In this document: positions 1 through 10,948 of the stretch, in pieces
Layout of the letters: each line of letters begins with the position of its first letter
Numbering within the stretch: position 1 is the first letter of the stretch
Origin: DAONJL01 sp035405645 [NCBI: bacterium]
GTDB taxonomy: Bacteria; JAGOBX01; DAONJL01
Assembly (NCBI GenBank): GCA_035405645.1
Contig: DAONJL010000003.1
Coordinates: 75,841 to 139,840 of the forward strand
Reading direction: 5' to 3'
DNA: 64,000 bases
Notes under the pieces: model-generated
The model's input: the letters and a program-made list of their open reading frames with translations, nothing else
Database searches by the model: none
What the model was told of the DNA's origin: nothing
Made by a program: the position numbers and the translations under genes

Positions 1-3000
1 TCTGGAAAAATCTATCGGGAAGTGATTATATTGAAGTTCGTTATTATTCTGGTGGTTCCTGGAATTTTCATAGTTCTGCAAATTCAACTTCATTAGGTTC
101 TGATGTTCAATTTGCTATTGGTACAGATTTTCGGGAAGTAAAAGTATCAAGAAGTATATTAGGTAATCCGAATAAATTTTTATTTTCAATGATGACAGAG
201 CAACAATGGGGTTCATATTGGCGTTATTTTGGAACAACTGGCTGGACAGATGCAGGCAGAGCAGCAGGACAAAGTTTCACTTCTTATGTGCAGGTTAGTC
301 TCTCACCAATTGTAATAAATGAAGTAAACTATTATAGTAATGCTGGCACACCATTAAGTTTATTATGGGATTGGGTGGAATTATATAATAGAACAAATTA
401 TACAATAAATTTAGCAAATTGGACATTAGTTGACCAGGAAAGTAATACGAGTGCTATTTTGCCATCATATAATCTTGGTAGTGGTGGTTTTGTAGTAGTT
501 CATTTTGATACTGGTCCATCTGGTCAGAGTGTTTATACTGATTCAATGAATATAGTTCATTTATACTGTTTTGATTCACAGAAAAATTTTTTTAATGCTA
601 ATAATCAATACGATGGTGCCCTTGGTTTTTATGATAGTTCGACAGTTAATGAGACAAATATTATTGATTTTGTTATGTGGACAAATAGTGGGTCATGGTC
701 AACAACAGTAGATGATACAGCAATAAATGGCAATATTTGGACAGATAATGTTACTTTGAAAATAAATTCTTCTCGAATAAATAGAACATTTGGAAGAAGT
801 ACAAATGGTGTAGATTATGATGGAACAACATCAAGTGAATGGGACACATCAGGGACATCAACTGAGGACACAATTTATACAATGGGTATCTCGAATTGTA
901 GTAGTTTTTTTACAATATCAAATTGGAGCGGTGGATTTGTTGATATAAGCGGCAATACAATTACAACAATAAATTCAAATGAATATATATATATTAAATT
1001 AGCGACTTCTCAATCAAATCCAGCTTATGGAGCGAGTAGAATAGATAATGTTGGTTGTCTTCTCTATACAGAATCAGGTGAAAAAATTATAGTAAATTTA
1101 GTTGAAACTGGATTAGACTCAAAAATATTTTCTAATAGAGTAAAATTAGATACAGGTATTGGAAGTTCAGCCAGGCAGATATTGAAAGTAAATGATAATG
1201 ATACAATATATTTGTCTTTATATTGGCGCAATTCAAGTGTTTCGCCACTTGCTTCAATAACTGTTTTACCAGGTGTAAATTATGCACCGAATCCACCAAC
1301 AAATCTCTCACCAACAAATGGACAATCAATTGGCAATACATTAGCAGCCCCAACATTTTGCTGGACTTTCTCTGATACTAATATTTCTGATACACAGGCA
1401 TATTATGAAATTCAAATTGATTCAAATGGAACATTTACAACATTTGATTGGCAGAGTGGAAAAGTATCAGGTAATGGAGCAGAGACCACACCATCATTGA
1501 CATTAAAATTATGGACAAAATATTATTGGCGAGTTCGAACCTGGGATAATAATGGCGAAACTGGTGCCTGGGCAACAGATACTTTTTATACAAATCGTGT
1601 CTTAATAAATTCTGATACATCAGATTGGTATGGTGCAAATTGTGCAGATACAGACAGTACTTCTGGCTATCCATCAATTTCCACACAGAGTGGGACAAAG
1701 ACAGTAGGTGGTAAATTATTCTGGCAGGATAAATACTCAACAGATGGTAGTGGCACAAATTCTGATGTAAGCACCAAAGGCGATTATGTAGGTAATTCGT
1801 GTGCAAAATTTGATTTAAAAACATTTTCAATGGCTTGTGATTATAATAATATGTATTTTTTAGTAGAATTTAAAGAGTTGGATGATGGTGTACCTGTATT
1901 AGTGCAAATTGCTATTGATACAGGTTCTGGTGGCAATACAGTATGGAAAGGTGATGCATCTAATCCAGGTAGAGATATGCAGGTTTCTGATTTTGTGAGA
2001 TGGGAAAACTTAATAAGATTTTATAATGGTGGTGGAGCAGGCACTGACCAGGTTATTGTAACTGATGTTGCCTGGAATGATACAAATATAACAAGTTCAG
2101 CAACATATTCAGAACATATTGTAAATGGCTTTTTTGAAATTGCAGTTCCTTTTACTTATTTAGGCGGAAGAAATGCATATCTTGGCGAAACAATAAATAT
2201 TTCAGTTGCAGTATTTAAAAGTAATTATGATATACCATTATTATATCATACAGATAATGGAAATAATTGTCCACAAGCAGTAGATTGTATATCAGCAAAA
2301 CCATATACATATAATGGCACATTAGACCCTGATTTGCACGAATTATCAGCAACAACAGATACGACAGTAAATACATATTTACAAATAAATATTGATGGTG
2401 AAGGTAATTTACCGGGCAATATAAAAAGTTTAAATATGATTGCAGGCAAAACAATTGATGGCACAATAAATGAATGGACAACCAACGAGCAAATGGAAGC
2501 AGATGATAATGATACTCTATATATTGCCTGGGATGATTTATATTTATTCTTTTCAGTTAATGGTTTAGATTTATCAACTTATGACATATTTTTTGGCTTT
2601 GATTTGACACCAGGTATTGGCGTGGAAAGTGGTCCATATAAAGGACCAATATTCCATCCGTTATTTAGACCAGAAGTAGTAATTCAGATGAAGGAACAAA
2701 ATAATTATGTAGTTTATAAAGATGAAAACAGTGATAGTGTCTGGGATGCACCAGTAAGTTATACAAATTCATCAGCAGGTTGGGCTGGTGTATCTAATAC
2801 AAATGGTTTTGAATTACAGGTTCCGCGTTCTGTTATTCCTTTATCAGATAATCAACCATTTGGCTTAATAGTATATACAACAAGTGGTAAAAATATCTAT
2901 ACATCATATCCAATCTCAAATCCCACAGGGACAGACAGTTCAACTGTTACTTTATTAGGCGTTTATTATTATTCAGGTTCGACAAGTAATATATATCCAA

Positions 3001-6000
3001 ATTCAGCAGTTGATACGAGTTTACCAGTAGTTTCGATAACAAAAATACCTGACACACCAGTTTATTCATTAGCAGGCGAGACAGCGTATTATAATCAGAC
3101 TTTACTTAGCGATAGTTTTCCAGTAATTTATACTGTGACAGATAACAAAGATTATGTTCGGGGTTGGACAACTTATTTTTGGAATTCCACAGTAAATGCA
3201 GATGATGCATCTGGCACTGATTCATTAAATAATTTAAGTTTTACAATAACGAGTGTAAATGATTCAGCCAATGCAAATATAATTTTGACAGTAACAGCAA
3301 GAGATACTTATGGGAATTTTGGTTCAGATACAAAATATATTGTATTTGCCGATACAACAGTATCAGTAAATTATGGAGTGTATAATGCAGCAACTGATAA
3401 ATTAAAAATAGTATTTAATGATTATGTAAAATATAATGCAATAACATTATCAAAAATAAAAATAGATAACAATAATGATGGAGTAGCAGATTTAACATTG
3501 GGTGTTGGTGAGTCGATAGATAATACCTCAAATAGCACAACAATAATTATATCATTATCTTCAACAAATGCAGCAACAATAGAAGGCTGGTCATATTCAA
3601 AATGGCAGGAAATGGATTTAATGATGGATGCAAGTGCAGTATATAATTTAGCAGGCACAGGAAATACAGCATTTAATTATTCTGCTGATAAAAAATGTGG
3701 TATAGTAAATAATACATTGGTATTAAATGAAATATGTTATGACCCCCCAGGAACAGAAACAAATGATGAATGGGTCGAAATTTATAATCCATTATCAGTT
3801 TCTGTTAAAATCGATGGTTATAGAATAAAATCAATATATGATAATAGTCCAAACTGGTTAATACCAAATGGGAATTTTAGTATTTTACCAGGTAAATCAG
3901 TAGTATTAGCAGCAGATGCCACCAGCTTTTTAACTGTATATGGTTATCCGCCAAATTTTGCTGCAACAGGCGGTGGAGCAGATACAGACCTGGGAGCAAT
4001 TGGTGATGGTTTATCAAATACTTATGATACAATTGTTTTATTAAATTCTGATGGTGATACAATTGATTTTGTAAGATGGTATTCAGGTCAAACCTCAAAA
4101 CAATATTATGCACCAGATATGACAAACCAATCCATACGGAGAAAAACGAATGGTGATGAAAGTGATGAATTAAGAGAATGGTTAGTATCAGAAGATTTAA
4201 CAGAACGACTTGATTTAACCTGGGAAGGTTCTGGCGGTGTTGGTAATCCTGATACTTCTGGTTTATCAATTGATACATCAGCATTTGGTTTTATAGTTAT
4301 AAATGAAATAAATTATAATGATTATAATTTTAATAATCAGGATGCTGATGAATTTGTGGAAATCTATAATAAATCAGATACATTAACATTTAACTTAAAA
4401 AATTATTTATTAACAGATTATGATGGTGATGAATATACATTTCCAGAAATATCATTGCCCCCGCAATGTTTTTTAGTTGTTCATTTTGGAAGTGGAGTAA
4501 CAGATAGTGATTTTTCTGATTCTGTTGGTCATTTATATGCTGAAACTATTGATATTTTTACTTCATCTGATGAATGTGGGTTATATTTATCAACTGGTAA
4601 ATCATCATCAACAATAATAGATTTTGTTGCGTGGAGCACATCTGGCACAATATCTGATGCTTCGGCTGATAATGATGCTGTTGCTGCTGGTATCTGGACT
4701 GATAATGCTTGTTATAATAATTATTCTACAAATACAGGAAAATCGTTATTTAGAAAATATGATGGTTATGATAATAATTTAACAAGTGATTGGACAGAAT
4801 TAAGTAGGAGTGGTTGTGTAAGTGAATATAATTATAGCGAAGGAACATCAAATGGTTCAAACTGGACTGATACTATTCCTGCAGCACCTTATACTTTAAC
4901 AATAGTATCATCAACTAATAATCCGACTGGTGAAACAGCAGCAGTTGGCGATACTTTCTTAATTCGTGTTACTGCTACTGATAAAGATTCTACAAAACGA
5001 AATTCATTAAATGTAAAGGTATATTCTTCTGTTTCTGATACTGTGGGAATTTATGTAACTTTAATAGAAACTGGCTTAAATAACGGAATATACGAACGAT
5101 TAGTCTGGATAAAATCAGTAACAAATGATGGAATGTTCTGGATAGCAGCAAGTAATGGTGAAACAATTGGTGTTTATTTATTACAGGATCCAACAAAAAG
5201 CGATGTAATCTCATTAATTATAACAGGAATAGGTTTAAATGCAGTTGTTATAAATGAAATAGCAATTAGTTCGACAGCAACAGAAGAATTTATTGAATTA
5301 TACAATACATCAGGTGATACAGTTACTATTGGTGGATGTTATTTAAAAGATAATAATAATGAATATCAGATACCAATTGGGACAACAATTGGACCTTATG
5401 GTTTTTATGCTGTTTCGAAAGATGTATCAGGTATTGATATTACAACTTCACTTGAATCAATCAAATTTTTATATACTGATAATTCCACGCTTTTAGATGT
5501 AAAAAATTTGACATTATCAAATGAAGCAAGTGGGGCATACTGGGTACGAATACCGGATGGTGCTTCTTCTTCGGAAGAAAAAGACCCTGCTAATTTGAAT
5601 ACTGATACAGGACCGACAAAAGGCTATACAAATTACGGTTTGCCATTAGGTTCATTTACTATTTTAACTGATACAAATTATTTTCTTGCAAGTAGAAATA
5701 ATAATTTAACATTACAAATAATTGCATATAATACAGCCGGTGATACATTAAGAAATTTTCACGATACAACAAATATGAGTATTTCAATTAGTTATGGTTA
5801 TATAAATAATTTTGATACCGAATTTTATTTAGGTATAATGAATGATAGTTTTATAGTTAATTCAGCTGGAACAGTATCAATAACAATAGCATATAATACA
5901 ATAACAAATAGTGCAACAGTTAATGTAATTGGTTTAACGCCAGATATTAAAATTACATTACCGACAAATAATCACGATACAAATAATCAAACAATAATAA

Positions 6001-8579
6001 TAAATGGAACAACAAATAACTCATTTGTCGGTGATTCAATTTTTGTTTTTGTAAATTCAAATTTAGTTAATACAATACCAGTAACTGCTTATGATAGTAG
6101 TTGGATTTCATCAATTACATTAACCGGCTATGGTGATAGTGTCTGGGTAAAATATTATAGGACAGGCGATGGCGCGGTTGATTATGATACAATAACAATA
6201 AATTATTTTCCAGCACCAATTATAGAAATTTGCACACCAACTTATACAAGTTATGATACATTAACACAAATAATCTGGATAAGTGGCACGACATTAAATA
6301 CAAGAAGTGGTGATAGTTTAATTATTTATACAAATACAAGTCAAAATACAACAGTTATATTAACAACAGTGAATGAAAGTTGGACAGGCACAGCAAAATT
6401 AAGTGGTATCGGCGATAGTGTATGGGTAAAATTGACTGACCAATGGGGCAGAACAGCGTATGATACGATAACAGTGAATTTTTTTGACACACCAACAATT
6501 AAAATAAAATTACCAGCAATTTTAACACACGATACTTATATTCAGATAATATCAGTAAGTGGCACGACATTAAATACAAGAAGTGGTGATACTGTTGTTG
6601 TTTATACTGATTCAATAACTAATACAACTACAATACTTACAGCATTAAATGATAATTGGTCAGGTACAGCAGTTTTAAATGGGACGGGAAATAAAGTTTG
6701 GGTAAAATTGACTGACCAATGGGGCAGGACAGCGTATGATACGATAACAGTGAATTATTATGGACCGCCGAGCATAGAAATAATAGCACCGACAGATAGG
6801 CATAATACAACGACACAGATAATAACAATAAATGGAACGACATATAATAGCCGATCAGGAGATACAATACAAATATTTAGAGGAAGTGTATTAAATAGTG
6901 TAGTAACAATAACAAGTGATAGCGGTAGTTTTAGCGGGACAGTAGTATTAGCAGGAGTAGGTGATAGTGTATGGGTAAAATTGAATGGATTCAGTGGTGC
7001 GGCTTATGATACAATAACAGTAAATTATTATGGGACACCAATAATAGAGATAACAAATCCGACATATACCAGTCACGATACATATATACAGATAATCTGG
7101 ATAAGTGGCACGACATATAATAGTCGTAGTGGCGATACAATACAAATATATAATCGGACGACATTAAATACAACAGTAGTATTAACGAGTGATAGCGGAA
7201 GTTTTAGTGGGACAGTAGCATTGGTAAGTGTAGGCGATAGTGTATGGGTAAGATTAAATGACCAGTTTGGCAGGACAGCGTATGATACGATAACAGTGAA
7301 TTATTATGGACCGCCGAGCATAGAAATAATAGCACCGACAGATAGGCATAATACAACGACACAGATAATAACAATAAATGGAACGACATATAATAGCCGA
7401 TCAGGAGATACAATACAAATATTTAGAGGAAGTGTATTAAATAGTGTAGTAACAATAACAAGTGATAGCGGTAGTTTTAGCGGGACAGTAGTATTAGCAG
7501 GAGTAGGTGATAGTGTATGGGTAAAATTGAATGGATTCAGTGGTGCGGCTTATGATACAATAACAGTAAATTATGGTGGCGCACCGTCTTGCACTATTAT
7601 TATACCTGTTGCTGGTGAAACATATAGTCAAAATGTAAGTTGCACCTTTGTTATTAGTTCATTAGTTAATCAATACTGCACAGCAACAATAATGCAATAT
7701 TCAAAAGATGGTGGAACAAGTTGGATTAATGCAACAATATTAAGTGGTGATACAGCAAATTTATTAGCAGATAATAATGGTGAAACATATTCATTTATCT
7801 GGGCATCGGCAACTGATTTGCCAGATACAATGATAAGCACAGTAAGATTTCGGCTTTATTTATCAACAGGTTTGTATATATCAGCAGATACGACAAATAA
7901 TTTCTGGATAGATAATTTAGGTCCAGATACACCAACAGGTTTAATAGCAATAGCAGATTTAGCACTACCAGATACAGGTGTAGTATTACAATGGACAGCA
8001 GTATCAGGAGCAGTAGGCTATAATATATACAGAGATACAACAGGTGCAGGAAATTGGATCAAAATAAATACAACAGTTGTTAGTTCCGCAACATATTTTG
8101 ATACACAGGTAATACAGGGCGAAACATATTTTTATTCAATAACTTCATTAGATTTATATAGCAATGAAAGTGGCAAATCCGATAGTGCGACTGCGCCAAA
8201 TATAACAGCAGAAAAAACAATAGATACAATAACAGTAAATAATAATCCAGTAACAACAGCCCAGCCAGGTGCAACAATAATTTATCATATTAGTTTTACA
8301 AATAATGGATTTGGACCTGCTTATAATCTAACAATTATTGATACAATAATAAATACAGTAGTTGATTATCGTCTTAATAGTGCAGATACAGTATCAAGTT
8401 ATGGTTATACTGCTACCATCACATATAGTAATAACAATGGCAGTAGTTGGACATATACACCATCAGGCACAAAAGTTGACCCAAATGTAACAAATATAAA
8501 ATGGGTAATAACCGAACCAATCTATCCAAAAGTAAGTGGTATAAATGGTAAGGTAAAATTTGGAGTAGTAGTAAAATGA
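1..8579 (+). CDS. Giant secreted surface protein with lamin-tail domains and Ig-like repeats (5' partial)
   Basis: The frame is open from base 3, so the gene starts before the window; about 2858 residues are visible. Four lamin-tail (LTD) domains begin near 300, 3715, 4290 and 5240, each with the INE...E(W/F)(V/I)E(I/L)YN signature. Between 1590 and 2990 lie two blocks that look like CBM9/DOMON sugar-binding folds. From about 5938 to 7578 there are six Ig-like repeats of about 91 residues, each ending in a YDTITVNY-type strand. A fibronectin III domain (about 7920-8200) and a DUF11-like domain (about 8203-8576) close the protein. The sequence is rich in Thr, Ser, Asn and Asp, as in extracellular proteins. 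The likely role is adhesion or cell-surface structure. The signal peptide is not visible, and no enzyme domain was recognised. The stop overlaps the next start (ATGA). Confidence 0.85.
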   Translation, partial: WKNLSGSDYIEVRYYSGGSWNFHSSANSTSLGSDVQFAIGTDFREVKVSRSILGNPNKFLFSMMTEQQWGSYWRYFGTTGWTDAGRAAGQSFTSYVQVSLSPIVINEVNYYSNAGTPLSLLWDWVELYNRTNYTINLANWTLVDQESNTSAILPSYNLGSGGFVVVHFDTGPSGQSVYTDSMNIVHLYCFDSQKNFFNANNQYDGALGFYDSSTVNETNIIDFVMWTNSGSWSTTVDDTAINGNIWTDNVTLKINSSRINRTFGRSTNGVDYDGTTSSEWDTSGTSTEDTIYTMGISNCSSFFTISNWSGGFVDISGNTITTINSNEYIYIKLATSQSNPAYGASRIDNVGCLLYTESGEKIIVNLVETGLDSKIFSNRVKLDTGIGSSARQILKVNDNDTIYLSLYWRNSSVSPLASITVLPGVNYAPNPPTNLSPTNGQSIGNTLAAPTFCWTFSDTNISDTQAYYEIQIDSNGTFTTFDWQSGKVSGNGAETTPSLTLKLWTKYYWRVRTWDNNGETGAWATDTFYTNRVLINSDTSDWYGANCADTDSTSGYPSISTQSGTKTVGGKLFWQDKYSTDGSGTNSDVSTKGDYVGNSCAKFDLKTFSMACDYNNMYFLVEFKELDDGVPVLVQIAIDTGSGGNTVWKGDASNPGRDMQVSDFVRWENLIRFYNGGGAGTDQVIVTDVAWNDTNITSSATYSEHIVNGFFEIAVPFTYLGGRNAYLGETINISVAVFKSNYDIPLLYHTDNGNNCPQAVDCISAKPYTYNGTLDPDLHELSATTDTTVNTYLQINIDGEGNLPGNIKSLNMIAGKTIDGTINEWTTNEQMEADDNDTLYIAWDDLYLFFSVNGLDLSTYDIFFGFDLTPGIGVESGPYKGPIFHPLFRPEVVIQMKEQNNYVVYKDENSDSVWDAPVSYTNSSAGWAGVSNTNGFELQVPRSVIPLSDNQPFGLIVYTTSGKNIYTSYPISNPTGTDSSTVTLLGVYYYSGSTSNIYPNSAVDTSLPVVSITKIPDTPVYSLAGETAYYNQTLLSDSFPVIYTVTDNKDYVRGWTTYFWNSTVNADDASGTDSLNNLSFTITSVNDSANANIILTVTARDTYGNFGSDTKYIVFADTTVSVNYGVYNAATDKLKIVFNDYVKYNAITLSKIKIDNNNDGVADLTLGVGESIDNTSNSTTIIISLSSTNAATIEGWSYSKWQEMDLMMDASAVYNLAGTGNTAFNYSADKKCGIVNNTLVLNEICYDPPGTETNDEWVEIYNPLSVSVKIDGYRIKSIYDNSPNWLIPNGNFSILPGKSVVLAADATSFLTVYGYPPNFAATGGGADTDLGAIGDGLSNTYDTIVLLNSDGDTIDFVRWYSGQTSKQYYAPDMTNQSIRRKTNGDESDELREWLVSEDLTERLDLTWEGSGGVGNPDTSGLSIDTSAFGFIVINEINYNDYNFNNQDADEFVEIYNKSDTLTFNLKNYLLTDYDGDEYTFPEISLPPQCFLVVHFGSGVTDSDFSDSVGHLYAETIDIFTSSDECGLYLSTGKSSSTIIDFVAWSTSGTISDASADNDAVAAGIWTDNACYNNYSTNTGKSLFRKYDGYDNNLTSDWTELSRSGCVSEYNYSEGTSNGSNWTDTIPAAPYTLTIVSSTNNPTGETAAVGDTFLIRVTATDKDSTKRNSLNVKVYSSVSDTVGIYVTLIETGLNNGIYERLVWIKSVTNDGMFWIAASNGETIGVYLLQDPTKSDVISLIITGIGLNAVVINEIAISSTATEEFIELYNTSGDTVTIGGCYLKDNNNEYQIPIGTTIGPYGFYAVSKDVSGIDITTSLESIKFLYTDNSTLLDVKNLTLSNEASGAYWVRIPDGASSSEEKDPANLNTDTGPTKGYTNYGLPLGSFTILTDTNYFLASRNNNLTLQIIAYNTAGDTLRNFHDTTNMSISISYGYINNFDTEFYLGIMNDSFIVNSAGTVSITIAYNTITNSATVNVIGLTPDIKITLPTNNHDTNNQTIIINGTTNNSFVGDSIFVFVNSNLVNTIPVTAYDSSWISSITLTGYGDSVWVKYYRTGDGAVDYDTITINYFPAPIIEICTPTYTSYDTLTQIIWISGTTLNTRSGDSLIIYTNTSQNTTVILTTVNESWTGTAKLSGIGDSVWVKLTDQWGRTAYDTITVNFFDTPTIKIKLPAILTHDTYIQIISVSGTTLNTRSGDTVVVYTDSITNTTTILTALNDNWSGTAVLNGTGNKVWVKLTDQWGRTAYDTITVNYYGPPSIEIIAPTDRHNTTTQIITINGTTYNSRSGDTIQIFRGSVLNSVVTITSDSGSFSGTVVLAGVGDSVWVKLNGFSGAAYDTITVNYYGTPIIEITNPTYTSHDTYIQIIWISGTTYNSRSGDTIQIYNRTTLNTTVVLTSDSGSFSGTVALVSVGDSVWVRLNDQFGRTAYDTITVNYYGPPSIEIIAPTDRHNTTTQIITINGTTYNSRSGDTIQIFRGSVLNSVVTITSDSGSFSGTVVLAGVGDSVWVKLNGFSGAAYDTITVNYGGAPSCTIIIPVAGETYSQNVSCTFVISSLVNQYCTATIMQYSKDGGTSWINATILSGDTANLLADNNGETYSFIWASATDLPDTMISTVRFRLYLSTGLYISADTTNNFWIDNLGPDTPTGLIAIADLALPDTGVVLQWTAVSGAVGYNIYRDTTGAGNWIKINTTVVSSATYFDTQVIQGETYFYSITSLDLYSNESGKSDSATAPNITAEKTIDTITVNNNPVTTAQPGATIIYHISFTNNGFGPAYNLTIIDTIINTVVDYRLNSADTVSSYGYTATITYSNNNGSSWTYTPSGTKVDPNVTNIKWVITEPIYPKVSGINGKVKFGVVVK
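6723..7574 (+). repeat. 306-bp exact direct repeat inside the giant surface gene
   Basis: Bases 6723-7028 and 7269-7574 are identical by reading, offset by 546 bp (182 codons, two Ig-like units). They encode the same Ig-like unit (the fourth and sixth), while the fifth unit between them differs. Perfect synonymous identity indicates a very recent duplication or gene conversion. Confidence 0.9.
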
Positions 8580-9712
8580 GATATTATTTATTTGGATTTA
8601 TTTTTATTGTTATATTAGTAAATGTTGGATATAGTGCGATAGGAATAAATTTAGGTGAAGTCTCAAAAGATATAACACCAACACAAGGAATAGATATAAA
8701 TTTAGCAAAAATAATCGAATACAAAGTAGAAGAAATAGGCGATACTTATGCAATAATAACATATAAAACAGATACTAATACATATTCAAAAATAGAATAT
8801 GGGTTGACAAAATATAATTATTCAGAGCAAATGATGGAAATAAAAAATAAAAGAGAGCATAAATTTATCTTACGAAATTTAAAGCCAGGAAAAACATATT
8901 ATTTTAAGATAAGTGGACAGATGCCAATTTATGATGCATTTACAACAACAGGATTATTAGAATTAGAAATAGAGCAATTAGGTATAACAGAAATAAAAGA
9001 TGATAAAGCAGTATTATTTTTCAGGACAAATTTACCAGTAAAAGGAAAGGTTCAATATTATGAAGATAAGACAGATACATTAATGCAAATTGAATGGTTT
9101 GATTATGTATATGGTAGCAGGATAGAAATAAAAGAATTAAAAGGCGGAAAATTTTATAATTATAAATTTGAGTGTGAAGATACTTATGGAAGAAGAGTGA
9201 GTTCAGAATGGGAGAAATTTTTGACTAAGGAAAAAAATCTGGCATTAAATAAACCAGTATATGGCACATTTACAGGTTATTATAATGATATGGTTGGAGA
9301 TAGGACAGAGCAAGGTATGCTTGCACGAATAGTTGATGAAAGCACAAATTATTTTAAAGGTATAGCACAATCAAATAATTTATCAGACACAGACCAATGG
9401 GTTATAATTGATTTAGAAGAAGTTCAGCCAATTCGTTTAATAGTAGTATATTGGCGTAGATTAGCAGTTCCAACATCATATAGAGTGGAAATAAGTGAAG
9501 ATAAGGGAAATTGGTATGTGTTAAAAGATAATTTTGATGCAAGTACTGGATTTTTAAAGGAGTCCCAAACAGGTGACCAGATGTTTGTAAATTTTTTTTC
9601 GTGTAGAGGCAAGCAATGCCGTTATATACGAATATATGTTTATAAAGATGCATATTGGGTAAAACATTATGATTGGAATTTTGTGCAATTAAATGAGGTA
9701 ATGGTTTATTAA
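8576..9712 (+). CDS. Exported fibronectin III and F5/8 type C (discoidin) domain protein
   Basis: This 378-residue protein starts with a signal peptide (hydrophobic residues about 5-20). An FN3-like domain follows at about 45-125, containing the LKPGKTYYFKI pattern typical of FN3 strands, and a second similar block lies at about 130-215. The C-terminal 155 residues, from NLALNKP to the end, match the F5/8 type C fold, which often binds carbohydrate. ATG overlaps the upstream TGA by four bases, so translation is probably coupled to the giant surface gene. No catalytic motif was seen. It is likely a surface or periplasmic carbohydrate-binding partner of its neighbours. Confidence 0.75.
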   Translation: MRYYLFGFIFIVILVNVGYSAIGINLGEVSKDITPTQGIDINLAKIIEYKVEEIGDTYAIITYKTDTNTYSKIEYGLTKYNYSEQMMEIKNKREHKFILRNLKPGKTYYFKISGQMPIYDAFTTTGLLELEIEQLGITEIKDDKAVLFFRTNLPVKGKVQYYEDKTDTLMQIEWFDYVYGSRIEIKELKGGKFYNYKFECEDTYGRRVSSEWEKFLTKEKNLALNKPVYGTFTGYYNDMVGDRTEQGMLARIVDESTNYFKGIAQSNNLSDTDQWVIIDLEEVQPIRLIVVYWRRLAVPTSYRVEISEDKGNWYVLKDNFDASTGFLKESQTGDQMFVNFFSCRGKQCRYIRIYVYKDAYWVKHYDWNFVQLNEVMVY

Positions 9713-9751
9713 AAAAAAAGAATGAAAGATTGGCGATTATTTATTTTATAT

Positions 9752-9777
9752 AAATTAACGGTCAGATGACCGAATTT
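9752..9777. promoter_or_regulatory. Short palindrome in the intergenic leader
   Basis: CGGTC and GACCG pair across a 4-base loop, with flanking AAATT and AATTT extending the dyad. No T-run follows directly, so it could be an operator or a weak RNA hairpin rather than a terminator. It lies just before a strong ribosome binding site and a mini-ORF. Confidence 0.35.
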
Positions 9778-9801
9778 AATAAAGTAGGAGGTGATTAAAT
9801 T

Positions 9802-9849
9802 ATGAATGTTCAGGAATTAAAAAAATTATTAAAAATAAGACGATTTTAA
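9802..9849 (+). CDS. Mini-ORF with very strong ribosome binding site (15 residues)
   Basis: ATG at 9802 follows an extended Shine-Dalgarno (GGAGGTGAT) at near-ideal distance. The peptide is MNVQELKKLLKIRRF, basic at its end. It sits 33 bp before the next exported-protein gene, which has its own ribosome binding site. It may be a leader peptide or a small regulatory ORF. Nothing homologous was recognised. The exceptional ribosome binding site is the main support. Confidence 0.4.
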   Translation: MNVQELKKLLKIRRF

Positions 9850-9881
9850 TTTTAAGAAAAAGTAAAAAGGAGGAAACAAAT

Positions 9882-10889
9882 ATGTTTCAGAAATGTTTAT
9901 ATGTTTTTTTATTCATTATTGTAATTGGAGTAGTAAGTATAACAGCAGCACCAAGATATGGTGTGGCAGTAAATACAACAATAAGCAATACAGCAACAAT
10001 AAGTGCAGCAAATGCATTAAGCCAAACCGCAGCATATATTGATACTACAGTTCGAGCAGTCTATGGCGAAACAACAATTTTATTAAGCACAGCAGATACA
10101 ACATTAATTGGCGTTGGTGATAGTGGTATTTTCTACTATAGAATTTACAATACAGGTAATACATCAGATAGTTTTAAAGTTCAGGTTAGTAATTTAACTT
10201 ATCCAAACGGTGCGTCAAACTGGACTGTTGGTATTCTTGGTCCTGATAGTAATCCTGTAAATTCACCAGCAGCATCAGGTCAACTCATAATTGGACCAAT
10301 TGCAGAAGATGGTTCGGCAACATTTGCAATAAGAATAGTTTCAAGTAGTAATGCAGCAGAAGCAAGCAATGATTCAACAGCATATTGCACGATGGTAGTA
10401 ACATTTTATAGTAATTCATTTACAGGTCAATATACTGGTGATAATGACACAATTTATGCAATAAATAATACATCATTTATTTTTTATGAGACAGCAACAA
10501 TATCAGCAGCAGTATTTACAATAACACAAATTTGCACTGGAACAACACTTGGTGGAGCAGCATCAAATCCTATTCCTGGTGCTTCATTATGGTATCAAAT
10601 AACATATAATAATACAGGTAGTGGCGCAGGAAATAATGTTTTTCTTTATGTAAAAATTGATACAGCAAATGTAGAATATGCAGATACAGTTGCAGGTTCA
10701 GCAACAGGCTGGACATTTTACTATACGACATCAGCCTCACCAACACTTGGTTATGGTAGTGCAGGTGGCTGGACAGCAGGAGCGCCTGATGCAGCAACAG
10801 CAAGAAATGTAACATATATCAAATGGGATAAAGCAGTTGTAGCAGCAGCAGAAAATGGGACATTAGGATATAAAGTAGAAATTAAATAA
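9882..10889 (+). CDS. Exported DUF11-like repeat protein
   Basis: This 335-residue protein has a clear signal peptide (residues about 1-22, ending near TAAP) and no membrane segment afterwards. Two beta-rich halves are visible. The N-terminal half (about 60-200) describes a YYRIYNTGNTSDSF-type strand. The C-terminal half (about 210-335) includes WYQITYNNTGSGAGNNV, a pattern typical of DUF11/conserved-repeat surface domains and similar to the C-terminus of the giant protein at 8203-8576. It is rich in Ala, Thr and Ser. A strong ribosome binding site (AAGGAGG) sets the start. It is probably a secreted structural protein of the surface cluster; it may be abundant, but its specific role is unknown. 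Confidence 0.7.
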   Translation: MFQKCLYVFLFIIVIGVVSITAAPRYGVAVNTTISNTATISAANALSQTAAYIDTTVRAVYGETTILLSTADTTLIGVGDSGIFYYRIYNTGNTSDSFKVQVSNLTYPNGASNWTVGILGPDSNPVNSPAASGQLIIGPIAEDGSATFAIRIVSSSNAAEASNDSTAYCTMVVTFYSNSFTGQYTGDNDTIYAINNTSFIFYETATISAAVFTITQICTGTTLGGAASNPIPGASLWYQITYNNTGSGAGNNVFLYVKIDTANVEYADTVAGSATGWTFYYTTSASPTLGYGSAGGWTAGAPDAATARNVTYIKWDKAVVAAAENGTLGYKVEIK

Positions 10890-10948
10890 TTTAAAAATTT
10901 AGTTTTCTGCTAAAATATTTTGACCCACCAGAGAAATAGGATTAAGGT

